From Leucosporidium creatinivorum (Eukaryota > Basidiomycota > Microbotryomycetes > Leucosporidiales > Leucosporidiaceae), in NCBI GenBank assembly GCA_001600635.1, contig BCKL01000020.1, forward strand, positions 124,001-188,000: DNA of 64,000 nucleotides, in the 5' to 3' direction. The position numbers and the translations under genes were made by a program. Positions within the stretch are counted from its first letter, which is position 1; each line of letters starts with the position of its first letter. Below the pieces are notes generated by a model. The model saw only the letters and a list, made by a program, of their open reading frames with translations. It made no database searches and was not told the DNA's origin. This document shows, piece by piece, positions 48,292-58,889 of the stretch.

Positions 48292-48380
48292 TCGAAGTGC
48301 GGTCTGTGCCATCAAGCTGTACTCGGTCGTCGCTCGCTGGACGTCGTCTCGGCTGCTTGAGAGGGAGAGGAACTTCAGAT

Positions 48381-50782
48381 TGCGAGTGATGTACAATAAC
48401 AGGTATAACTAAGCTCTCCTGATCGCACGTGGGTCTTCCCACTCTGCACCTCCTTCCTCCTCGTCTCTGCCCCGTCCCAGCCGAATCTCGGCGGTGATCT
48501 GCCTCAGCTTAGTGAGCTTCTCGCGGTCGACGGGGAAGCTGGTGCCGTCCCCTGGTCTGTTGTAGCAAATCAGAGGTCAGCTATAGCTTCTTGAAGACAC
48601 ACAAACACGACTCACGGCCACCCCATTGGCAGCAGCCAGATCCACCGACTTTCCCATCCGCCAAAAATCNGCGCCAAGTTGGCCTTGACTCCGTGATCAT
48701 ATACATTGAAGGCGGATTGAGCCTTCTCTAGCTTCCATCTCTCTCGTCGAGAGAGCGCGTGATCGGGGCGAAAGTGGGAGTGAGNATCACGAGAGGAGGA
48801 AGGGAGGACCGAGCCGGCGCCCTCCATGTTCTCCAGCGTGGTGCTGTAGATGGAGGGTGGTCAGCACGAGATCACAAGCGAAGGAGGGCGAGCTGGCGAG
48901 CTGTTCAGCGCACCGATTGCGAGAGGCGAGGTAGAGGTGGTAAGTCGCAAAGAGGCCGATGGACAGGCCGAAAATGACGCCCATGAAGAAGACGAGAGCC
49001 CAAGCGATGGGCGCGAGCTCAAAGTTCTGATGGAGCAACGGCATTGAGCATCTATTCGAGTAGCGAATCCGAGGCGGCTCACATTGGGATCCTCAGAGAC
49101 AAAGTCGATGAGCTCGGAGAGGGTGGTAGCAGCCACGAACAGCCCAAGTGCGCCGCTGTAGCAGAGGAAGAGGAGGAAGAATTTGTAATTGGCCCATCCC
49201 TGGTAGCCCACAAAGGTCAGCTGGCTTCTAGTAGGCAGAGCGAGGCAGGGGCCCACCACACATCCTCCGCCGAGCCAGGGGCAGTGAATGTTGGACAGCG
49301 AGGAGGGTCAGCGATGTCTTCTCCAGTGACAGCCGAGACACGCACTGGTCCATCTTGAGCACGCAATAGCCGCAGGAAGAGCAGTGATGAGCTCGGTCGG
49401 GCTTAAAAGCGGCGCACTGTTCGACCGCCGAGAAGAGGGCCGGGTCAGCAAGCGAGCAGGAGAGCGCAGAGCGACGAGGTGAATCACCTTGCGACAGTAT
49501 CGAGCTGTACCATCACTCTTGACTTGCACTCCAGCCGGCGCATCTCCCCACTCGTCTTCTGCACCTCGTCGACCGCCATCCAGTTCCCTCAGCACGTCCA
49601 TCACGCCCAGTCCACCTCCTGCTCTTCGGTCTCGACTACCAGCATCCCTCGCCTGCATCTTGACCGGACGGTCCTCCTCCTCAGTATCCTCATCCGACCT
49701 CAGCAGCCCCTCCGCCGCCGCTCGCTCCTCGTCGTCGAGCTTCCGCCCTCGGTGCTTCCCTGCAGCTTGGGCGTCGCCGACGCGTCCTCGACCGCGCAGG
49801 TAGCACATCATAACACTCCAGCCTGCTCCCACGTCGAGCCAAAGGAAGACGCCGCCATACAACGCCGCCTTGAGCCGCTGTTGTCGTTCGAGCCAGAGGT
49901 AGTCCTGTGGAGAGGCTGCAGGTCAGCGTACAAAGCACGGGAGCAGCTGCAGAGAGATACTCACTCCTACTAGTGAAAACAGGTAAGCATACCACGGCCA
50001 GGCGAGGCAGAGGAAGATGAAGAAGAGCGGCAGCTTAAGCAGCGCGCGAACGATGGGGCTTCGGCGAGGAAGAGTGACTGCAACGGTGTATGGTGCTGAT
50101 GGTAGTGTATCCGGTGGGAACGTGAGCAGCGGAGGCGCCCGCTGGCCTGGTCGAGGTAACATTCGAGCGAGCAGAGCGATGAAAGTAGGAGGGCAAGGGG
50201 GAGCGGCGCCGGTTTAGCGAGGTGGGATTGTAGCTTGATCAGAGTGCTGGGTCGCGAGTAATGAGAAGTGCTGTATGGATGCGCTGCTTCATCTTTCAAT
50301 GCTCAAGCTCGCTCGCCGCACTATCCTGAGGTGCACCTCGGCGCTCCTCCTTCGCCGAGCTTGAGTCCCCGTATCTCGTTCGCGCCCTCTGAAGCCTCAA
50401 ATAATCGCATAGATACTTGGGGGACCTTCAACCATCCACCTGCTGGTTCTAGACATTGCTCGCGCCTCAGAAGCTCTCGCCGCGACCTCGGCGGAGACTG
50501 AGAAGCTCGGCGACGTTTCGTTTCTTCAGCAAACCCTATTGTACAGCAAGCGAAGCCCTCGGCCGGTCACTGCAAAGCAATCATCAAACCCTCCCCCGGC
50601 TGCATCACTCGAGAGAATGAGGGTCAGCCGCTGTCTTCCGCCGAGTCGGCCAGCGATAGTCGACAGAAGCTCACCTCTCCCGGCCAACTTGAAGCCTCAG
50701 CAAAGCTAATCTGCGCGGGTAGAAAATGATGTCGGCTTCTGTGCATAGCATCGCGAGCTGATACGGTCGACTCACCAGTGAA
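48381..50782 (-). repeat. Right arm of 2.4-kb inverted duplication
   Basis: Near-identical reverse complement of 13727-16125. The inner end lies about 90 bases past the MYST stop, so the duplicate sits directly against that gene's 3' end. It contains the complete DHHC gene copy and the last seven or so codons plus terminal intron of F-box-like gene 3. It shares two undetermined bases (48670, 48785) with the mirrored sites 15836 and 15721. Confidence 0.93.
48409..50162 (-). pseudogene. DHHC palmitoyltransferase, second copy, with a lost splice acceptor
   Basis: This is the duplicate of the Pfa3-like gene at 14349-16097, on the opposite strand with the same exon layout. Exons 1 and 4-8 are essentially identical to the left copy. 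Exon 2 carries a cluster of substitutions (for example RSDEDTEEED versus RREEDTEEAD, and RRAGGGLG versus RLGGAGMG). Intron 2 is 71 rather than 66 bases and has a weaker GTGATT donor. Most important, the acceptor of intron 3, which splits the DHHC motif (Asp-His | His-Cys), reads CAACAT instead of CAACAG; the changed base is 48288+1000, that is 49288. Correct joining of the catalytic motif is then impossible unless another AG is used, so this copy is probably inactive. A consensus error is possible because the arms are hard to tell apart. Confidence 0.75.
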
Positions 50783-51928
50783 GTAGCGCTCGTGACCGCG
50801 AGGCTCAATCCCGCGAGCCCGACAAGCGGCTTCCCAAATGTTTCTCTGCTCCTCCGCAGACGCTCGAGCCACCTCGTCACGACGACTCTCGTAGATGTCG
50901 AACGATAGTCTCCAGCGCCTGAGCTGGGCAATGCTCGGCAGCGCGAAGACCCCGTCGAGGTAGCTCGGCGTTATTCTTTCCTCGTCGACTTCCTCGAAGC
51001 TGCCGAGCTGGACGCTGAGTAGCTTGATGGGGGCGGGTACAAAAGAGAGGAACTGATGGAGTCTTTCGAGGCCGCCCTCTGTGAAGGTGAGATTCAGAGT
51101 GGTGAGAGAGGTGCAGGCCGAGAGCAGGCGTTCGTAGGACAAGGTGCAGGCGCCATCGGGACCCGAGGTCGATTCGTCAAATGAGAGGTGCAGCTGGTGG
51201 AGTTGAAGGGCCACGTCTTTGAGGTCTTCGTTGAAGGCGTCGATGAACTGATCCTCAACCCCAACGAAGAATTCGAGGTCGAGGCGAGTGAGGCGAGGAG
51301 CGACGACCGAGAGAGGGCGGAGGAAGGCGGGGAGCCGCTGCACTCTCGAGCGTATGTAGAGCTCCTCTAGCTGCAACGGAATGGCCGCACGATGCCCGTC
51401 CTCGCTGACCTCGACCCGATTGTGCAGCTCCAGCGCTCGCAGTCCTGGGGAGGAGTTTGTCACTGTCAGCTCGGTCTCGGCGACGGCGGTCATCGGAGCG
51501 TAAAGCGTACCCTTGAGGATCTGGGCATGCGACACATCGAGCTCCAGATGGACGCCGCTTTCCGCGTTAAAGACGTCCACATGCTGCAACTCAACATTGC
51601 CTCGCTGAAGAAGGGCGAGTTGGTCCGCCGAGTCCTCCTCCAAGATGACCAGCAGGCCGTGCATTCGAGTTGGCGAGGACGAGACGCCCTTAGAGACAGC
51701 GGTGGCGTACTGCTTCCAGACTGGCTCGTAAGTACCGCTTGTGAAACTGGCGGCAAGGACGTGCTGCGAAGGGGCTCGCCAACTCCGGGCGACCAACGAG
51801 GTGTTGACGAAGGTCGCCCTCCGCTCTGGCAGGTCGTGCAACGTGAGATTGGGGCCTTTCTTGTCGCCGACGGTGAGCTCGAGGATGCGAAGGAGGAGCT
51901 CGGGCGGGAGGTCCTCAATGACAGCCAT
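50706..51928 (-). CDS. F-box-like leucine-rich protein, paralogue 3
   Basis: A 363-residue protein in three exons: 51511-51928, 50776-51444 and 50706-50710. It starts MAVIEDLPPELLLRILELTV and carries SLVARSWRAPSQHVL, the same F-box-like head as paralogues 1 and 2, followed by leucine-rich segments (LRALELHNRV, LTRLDLEFFVG, LTTLNLTFTEGG). It ends ARGIEPRGHERYFTD. Intron 1 (51445-51510) is in frame, so it could be mistaken for coding sequence. The final intron (50711-50775) leaves only 'AT TAG'. From the ERYFT codons on, the sequence is shared almost perfectly with paralogue 2. This paralogue is intact, whereas paralogue 2 has a frame break. A role as an SCF substrate receptor is inferred, not shown. 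Confidence 0.78.
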
Positions 51929-52699
51929 CTCGGAGGAGGAGAGGAGCTTGCGGTGGGTCGAGTGAGGAGAAGGGGAGTGGTGTAGCTGTGGTTGAAGGCC
52001 AGATGTTAGCCCTACGTCTCGGTTTAACCCTCTGTAGCTCTCCAGCTTGCTGCAACTCTTCAGCTCCTGCCTTCCAGCTCGACCGCACCCTGCTCGGCTC
52101 CCTTTCGCCCCTTCTCACCCTCTCAGCCACCTCTGTGCACACAATAACACCTCATGCTCTTCAAGAGAACATCAGCTCTCACCTTCAGCAGCAATCGTCA
52201 ACTCCGAGCAGCAGCTTCCAGCGTCTCTGGTCTCAGCACAGCGCGCGGGCCTTTCTCCTTCCAAGCTTCGAGGGCGGCTCCTACGACGACGAGGGGAGAG
52301 CGGGCGAGGGTGGTCGAGGTTGGTAGGAGAGCTGTGTTACTGTCGCAGCTGAGTGAGCTATCGAAGAGGGCGAGATTAGCGAGACAAGCAAGTGAAAGGC
52401 GGGAGAGCAAGAAGGAGGACGAACGTTCGAGCAGCTCGGCGTTCGAGCGGACGGCTGCGCAAGAGGGGCTTGGAGGTCGGAGCGCTTCGAAGATGATGCC
52501 ATGCAGGGAATGAAAGCAAGTCACACCTTGTACCGATACAGGTTCAGCCTACAACTCACCCCGAGCGAGCCAGCTTGAACTCCAGCGGAGCCGTCATCTC
52601 GCTTCTCTTGCTCTTAAGTCTCGCTCGCTGTTCACCTCTTCACCTGCTACAGCCTCTCGACTCGCTCCCGTACTCCCCACCTAGCGCTCTAATACAGAA
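51929..52699. promoter_or_regulatory. Divergent region: conserved leader of F-box-like gene 3 and promoter of the coiled-coil gene
   Basis: On the minus strand, a probable 5'UTR intron spans 51986-52182, ending CAACCACAG. It is preceded by the conserved leader ending GTTGACGATTGCTGCTGAAG, which matches the leader of F-box-like gene 1 over roughly 230 bases. The plus-strand half near 52560-52699 should hold the promoter and leader of the small coiled-coil gene. No other gene seen. Confidence 0.55.
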
Positions 52700-53428
52700 A
52701 TGGGCTCCGCACCCGCCTCTCCCAGCAAGAAGAAGAGCAAGAAGATCAACGAGAAGGCCGACGCTAAGGTGAGCTGCTCGCTGCTTGCTGTAGGCCGCTT
52801 TAGGATGCGAGTGGGGCTGGAGGGGACGCTAGAAAGCGAGTCCAAGGTTTGTGACCCTGCAGCGTATTTGAAAGTTGCTCGACAGCAGCTCGGCCGGAAA
52901 AGAGAGCGGGGCTGACGTCGTTCTGCTCCCCATTCCACTGCAGCAGAAGCTGGCCGATCTCCCTCACGGCTTTACGGAAGTCGCAGCGGCGGGATACACC
53001 CTCCCCTCTTCTACTACCGCTCCTGCTCCCGCTCCCAGCGCCTCCACCTCGACCGAAGCCGAGTTAAGGAAGCAGATCGAGACGCTGACGGCTGTACGTC
53101 GCTCGGTCATGGTCTGAGAAAGTGTAAAGACACCCTCTGATACCATGCCACCCTACAGGAGATCGCCCACCTCACGACTCGCGCCTCCCAAGCCGATACG
53201 CTCCAGCACGAGAACCAAGTTCTCCACGCCGAGCTCGCTCGCGTCAAGAAGCAGCTCAAGAGGGAGCAGAAGAAGGTCGTCAAAGTCGGAGACGTCGCCA
53301 ACAAGGCGCTGGACGACTGCGAGAAGGCGATGGAGGTACAGGCGAAGGAGATTGTGGCAGGCGCTCACGCCGAGCTGGACAAGCTAGCTTCGGTGGGCGC
53401 GGGGAAGGCCGAGATGAGGAAGGCTTGA
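52700..53428 (+). CDS. Small coiled-coil protein, unknown function
   Basis: A 162-residue protein in three exons: 52700-52768, 52944-53093 and 53159-53428, totalling 163 codons. It begins MGSAPASPSKKKSKKINEKA, very basic. It continues with QKLADLPHGFTEVAAAGYTL, a short alanine/proline/serine linker, and a long predicted coiled coil from EAELRKQIETL through LQHENQVLHAELARVKKQL. The tail ends GAGKAEMRKA. The first intron (52769-52943, 175 bases) is long for this genome. The family is not recognised. The heptad pattern suggests an oligomerising partner or tether. Confidence 0.7.
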
Positions 53429-53662
53429 GTCGAGGTCAAATAAGGATGTGCTTGGATAGCTACGGGTTGATATCCAGTCGACATGCCCCGCCATCTGCAT
53501 CTAGGGAGAGCAGGAGAGTAGTGGAGAAGTCTCGGCGAAACCTCAGATCGCTGATTCGTCTCTCTGCGATCTTCTTCGCCCTTCTCTCGTCTTCCAGAGC
53601 CCTGTAGAAGCCAGACGCAACTTTGACACAATCTGTCATCCCTCATTACTGTACATCCCCAC

Positions 53663-56155
53663 TCAATCGTCCGGATACCTCGCCCTCCTCTCAGGCGAAA
53701 GCGAAAAGCAAGGCTCGGCCGAGCCAGCCATGTCCCACCAACTTCCAAAGTACCTTCCCACCTCATGCACGTCGGCGATGTTGCTGACCTCGACGCGGTC
53801 GTACGCTTCTCCCCAGACGAGGTCGAGGTCCAGCGTCTCCTCGGCGGCGTAGGTGGAGGTCGGCAAGTTCAGGTAGGGCTCCCAGAGCTGCGAGGGAGGG
53901 TACCGATTAGCCAAGGTGGCGGTTGAGAAGTTGAAGAAGGATTTCTGAGACGCACGATGTGGTAGAAGGGCTGATGCTTGCCAAGGAGCAGACGTTCGGG
54001 GGCGACCTCGGTCTCCAGCTGGCCGACTTTCTCTGTTCAGAGCAAGCGATTCAGACTCGAGACTAGCAACGAGCGATGGATGGGCACTCACTGCACGTCT
54101 CCTCTGAGAACGACTCATCCCAGCCGACGATGACGCCAAACTTGTCCTCGACAGCCTTCTCGGCGCAGACCTGCCCGACCCTCCCAATCGGCGATGTCCC
54201 CTCCCTCCTCTTTGGCACAATCACACAATCCGCTTCTCTCGCTTTCCTAATGACCTCCTGGATGATGCCCCTCGCGTGCTCTCCATACACGAGGGGAAGG
54301 ACGACCTGCTCGAGCAATCCCACCTCGAAGGGGAAGCAGCGACCGACGTGCTGGGCGAGCTTGGTCGAGGCTGCGGTGAGCCGTAGAGCGGCTTCGGGAC
54401 CTTGGTAAGGGAGAGAGAGGACGGAGGGGACGAGCAGCTCGGCGTAGAGGGCTTCCTCGCGAGTGACGCGGTCGGAGAGGAGGGCTTCGGGCGAGGACAG
54501 GGAAGTGCAGATGTCGGAGGCGACGCGGCGGATCTGCAGGACAGAGGGGAGGTCAGCATGTTGCCTTTGGAGCTCAGTAGACGAGCTCGCAAGACCTCAC
54601 CGAGCAGTAAGGGGTCAGCAGGTCGTAGGCGTGAGGCGAGACCGTCGGGCGAAAGAAAGGCTCGCCGCCGAGCACGCTGAGCAGACCCTGGACCTTGACC
54701 TCCCTCAGTATCTGCTTTCCCTCCTTGCTGCACCAGCGCCAGCCGAGGTCGGGTGCAGCGAGCAGCTCCTTGTCAATCGTCGGCCAGAGGTAGAGCCCGA
54801 AACGCCTTGCGACGGCGACTAGGATGTGGGTGTAGAGAGTGAGATTGGCCATGGGAGCTGCGCCCTTCATGGTGTCGCGCATCAGAGCTTCGATTTCCTC
54901 GGTACCAGCTCCGCGCTCTTGAAGGTAGAGGGAGAAGAGGGTGCTCCGGGCGACGAGACCTCGGCGATGATGCGCATCGTCCTCGACGAGGTTGAGGAAG
55001 CACTATCGTAGCCGAGTGAGGGGGAAGTGGGTCAGACTTCGGCACCACTAGTCTCGCTATCCCGCCCCCTGACCTTCAACACCAGTCGAACTCACGCTGT
55101 CGAGACGTTTCGCCTCGGGAACGTTAGACGGCGTCGGATCCAGCTGGAGAGTCCAGAGATGCTGTCGGATTGCGCCGAGGTACAGGTCTGCCGCTTCGAG
55201 GAGCTGATGCTGAGCCACGTCCTCGTCAACGGTGATGGCGAGCTGGCGACAATGCCGCCATGGGTCGGGAAGGACTGAGCGAACCGAGGCGTCGATGAGG
55301 TGGAAGAGGTCGTCGAACGTCTCATGAGCCTGTAGCAGAAAATCAACTCGCGTTTTTGAAGCTACCCAAGTCTCAACGAGAACTCACCTGCTTGATGCTA
55401 CCTCCCGCAAAGCCAGCAAAAGCTGCGATGCCCCATTCTCGCCTTTCCCAATCGTCCCTCCCTAGCTCACCACTATCGATCGCCCTCCAAGTAGCAGCCG
55501 CCGCTCTACGCTCAATCGAGCGTCGAACCTCCCTGGACCAGTACAGAGCCGTGAGGTCGTCCTCTCCCTCGTCGTCTTCCTCTTCGGCTTCGGTCCTCGT
55601 GAGCCTGAATGGGTCGAGCAGGACTCGATCCAACACCTGCTTGCCCACCGCGCACAGCAGTTCGAACGACTTGATCTTGTTCGTCGATCCGTCGACGAGG
55701 TGGAGGAAGTGGTCGCCCGCCAAACGGTCGAGAAGCCAGCGAGCTCGGTACTCCTCCCTGCCCCGAAGCGGCGGGCTCTTGCGCTGAGGAAAGATGCGGT
55801 CGATCTCGTCCTGGTCGGCCTGATCGCAGGTCGGGGGGAGCTGTACCCAGTGAGGAGCTGCACTCTTGGTCCACAGAGCCAGGTGCGGCGCCCAAGTCGA
55901 AGGGACGCTGGCCATGACCTCGAATCGCTTCGAGACGAGCCGAGTTTTGAGGAGCGTGTGGATGGTGAGAGGGTCGTTGGATGGGAATAGAGTGAGAATA
56001 TAGCACAGTAGCTGCTGCGGTAGCCTCCATTGCTCGACGTTGTCCTTTAGAACGCGAGGAGTGGTCGCTCCCGAGCTGGGGCGAAGAGTGTCGGGCGAAG
56101 AGTCGGTCGAGGGAGCGCTGCTCGGCTTCTCGGGCGTCTGCTGCAGCTCTTCCAT
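53663..56155 (-). CDS. FBXO21-like F-box protein with YccV/HspQ-like C-terminal domain (copy B)
   Basis: A ~720-residue protein in about six exons. I chose the ATG at 56155 (MEELQQTPEKPSSAPSTDSS); no better upstream ATG was found. The F-box is RLPQQLLCYILTLFPSNDPL with RLVSKRFEVMASVPSTWAPH. The middle includes AHETFDDLFHLIDASVRSVL and the SirB1-like region EEALYAELLVPSVLSLPYQG, then PEAALRLTAASTKLAQHVGR. The C-terminus has IGRVGQVCAEKAVEDKFGVI, VGWDESFSEETC and, after an intron, PERLLLGKHQPFYHI, the typical order of a YccV-like domain, and this copy preserves it better than copy A. It is likely an SCF substrate receptor. It is located about 8 kb from copy A in opposite orientation, with the right duplication arm between them, and is divergent enough from copy A to be an old duplication. 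Confidence 0.83.
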
Positions 56156-56315
56156 CTTGCTGTACGCCTCGTCCAGCAACCGAGTCGAGACGAGAACAGC
56201 GAGCGATGTGGAAGAAGCGAGAGAAGCGGCTCGTCTTACTCGTCCGACGGGGCTGATCTCTGCTTCTTCTCAACGCAAGGTGCAGCTGATGGCAATAGCT
56301 AGAAGTTTTACTTTA

Positions 56316-58889
56316 CTACGACAACATATTCTTCTCCCTTCCGTGCTCCTCCAGCGCTATCCGAGCCCTTGCGATATCATTCTTGGAGACGAGGATGTTG
56401 GCCGAGGAGTAGGTCGACTGGTAGAGACAGTTGATACCGACCGCACCGAGAATGCCAGCGATCTGCTCGACGATACCGTGCTTGTCTAAGAGAGTTGGGG
56501 TGGGAGGTCAGCTTCGGTTCGCAAGGCGAGCTCGGCGCGAGAGGAGACGACTCACCGAGCCCGAAAGCGACAAGATCCACCTGCAAGCACTTGAGCAAGC
56601 GTCTACCTCCCTCACCCGCCTGCCTCGCCTTCTCGCGCCTTTCCCTCCTCTCCCTCGCCGAGTCCTCCCTCTCCAAATGCTCCCACTCCTCCGCCTCGCT
56701 CGCCGAGGTAGACTCCGACTCCGAAGAGATCAATGCACCCCTCCCCCTACTACTCCTCGAGCGCGACAACGAGCGAGGAACCCCATCCATCTCCATCTCC
56801 GACTCCGAGTAGCCGCTCTCCTCCGCTGCATCCCATTCTCCTTCGCTTTCCCCCTCCTCCCCAGCCCAAACACCTCGCAGCCCCCCAGATCCAACAGCAT
56901 AGACCAACTCCTCCTCACTCTGCCCCACTGCAGCTCCATCCGCACTAAAAAGCGCGCGAAGGAGTCGAACGTCGGCGGTGAGGGAGGTGCCGTCGGCGGT
57001 TTGAGTGAGGGCGATGAAGGGGACTGGAGGGCCTGACAGGGAAGTAGAGACGCTGCCAGCGAGGTGGGAGGGGAATGAAGAGCTGGTGGTGTGTGAGGAC
57101 GAGGACTGGTCGGTCGAGGTGCGGGACATGGCGGCGGGCGGTGGTCGAGGATGAGAGCTGGGGCGGTGGGAGTGACGAAGGGAGGAGGAGCGGGACGGAG
57201 ATGGCGAGTGAGACGCTGAGTGCGGGAAAAGATGGGTGCTGGCCGTCGGGGTGCTGCCTTGGCTCTTCTCCCACTCAGTTCTCCTTCCCTTCCGACTCTC
57301 GCCTCTCCTGCTACTCTTGCTCGGCCTTTTCCCATCCCACTCGGCAGCTTCATTCGGCTGGGGCAGTACTCGTTCAGGGTAGAACAGTGCCGTGACGATC
57401 TTGGTCCGCCAGAGCGTCTCGTTCGGCTCGCCCTGTGCCAGACCGACGCAGACGAGTTCGTCGGGGAGGAGGGTGAGGGAGGTGCCGGGAGTGAAGGTGG
57501 GGGGCGGAGGACGAGGGGAGGGGTGAGTGGGCAGTGGGAGCGGAGTAGAGTAGTCGGTGGGAGACATGGTGTACTCTTCAGCGGACGGGTCGGCGGGAGA
57601 AGGCAAGTTGCTGCCTTCGATGGTGGCGAGGCTTGACTGTCGTGAGAGATGCTGTGACGCCTGTGCAGCGGAGGAGACTCGACTAGCGCTGGCTGACCTC
57701 GACATGGACACGGTCGTGCTCGGCGTACTGCTCTTGCTCGAGCTGCCTCCGATGGATCCTCGGTCGGAGAGGGTGAGACTGCCCGCCAGGGAGCCTCCGT
57801 TGCTCCTCGGCCGTCCACCTCCCGACGCTGTTGTCGAGCTCGACTCTCCCCTCTGCCTCCTCTGACTTGCCCTTCGACTAAGCCCTCCGAGACTCGCCAT
57901 CGAATCGGCCAGAGCGGACTCGTCCTCGTCCGAGTCGTCGGCTGCGTTGAACTGGAATCCGCTCGACTCGAGGATGGCTGTAACTTCGACGAGCGCGTCT
58001 TCCTTTACGAGGATAAAGTCGGCTTGATAGGTCGAGAGGAAGAGAATGGAGATGCCCGATTCGGCGAGCGGTCGGGAAAGGGCGTGGACACGAAGGCCGG
58101 CGGATTCTGATGGCAGGCGAGGGAGGAGTAATTGCGAGGTGAGGATACATGAGGAAGTGAAGAGGGTCATGTGTGAGGGTCGAAGATTGGTAGGCGAGCG
58201 AAGAAGGGGAGACGAGCGAGAACGTCAGCTCAGCGATTCGGGAAGCTCGGTAGGGGTCGTGTAGCTCACCCCATCCATCACCATGGAACGCAATCTCCAA
58301 CGCTACCCACACCTCCTCGCCGACCTTGATCCTCTCCTGGCCTGCCTGCTCCTCGGCTCGGCGCTTCTTTTCCTTCTCGAGCTTCCTCTCGTCCCTGCTT
58401 CGCTCCCTATCCCTCCTTCTCCTCGCTTTAAAGTCTCCCTGGCCCAGCGTAATCCCACTAGTCCCTGCCAACGCCTCATCATCTTCGCTGCGAGCCGAGT
58501 CTGCGTCCTGGAGATCTTCGGCTTCGTCTTCTGATGAGGACGAGTCGTCGTCCGCAGAGGAAGAGGATACGACTTCGTCCATGTATTCGCCGAAGGTGCG
58601 ACTGACCACCTGAGCGTCGGCGAAGAGGGAGACTTCGAGCTGATTGAGGCAGAGGGCGAAGAAGGGGTCGGTTCTGCTCGGTGTGGGCGACGATGAGATA
58701 CAAGGTCAGCTCTGTAGCTTCTAGGTACCCCTGTCTACTTGCTTCCCTCCTCGAAGGCGATCAAACTCACTGTCTGCGAAACCACCAGCAGTCGAGGATC
58801 TGCGCCATGCTAGCATGCAGCTGTCCTCGCGGTATCCGCACTAATCGCAGGCGAGCTTCGAGGATCGTAATCGTAGTAGAGGAGGCCAT
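56316..58889 (-). CDS. CASTOR-like ACT-domain protein (putative amino-acid sensor)
   Basis: A ~750-residue protein in four exons. MASSTTITILEARLRLVRIP opens the first ACT-like module, continuing with TDPFFALCLNQLEVSLFADA. After an acidic insert, VGEEVWVALEIAFHGDGWES leads into LRVHALSRPLAESGISILFL and STYQADFILVKEDAL, closely matching the second module of human CASTOR1 (LMLSTYQTDFILV). A Ser/Pro-rich disordered insert of about 200 residues follows, then a partial third module (LVCVGLAQGE, TLWRTKIVTALFYPERVLPQ), another insert, and a final module DKHGIVEQIAGILGAVGINC with QSTYSSANILV. CASTOR1 binds arginine and controls TORC1 through GATOR2. Whether this fungal protein binds arginine is not shown. 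The intron 58107-58269 (about 163 bases) is unusually long. Divergent from the peroxidase gene. Confidence 0.82.
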
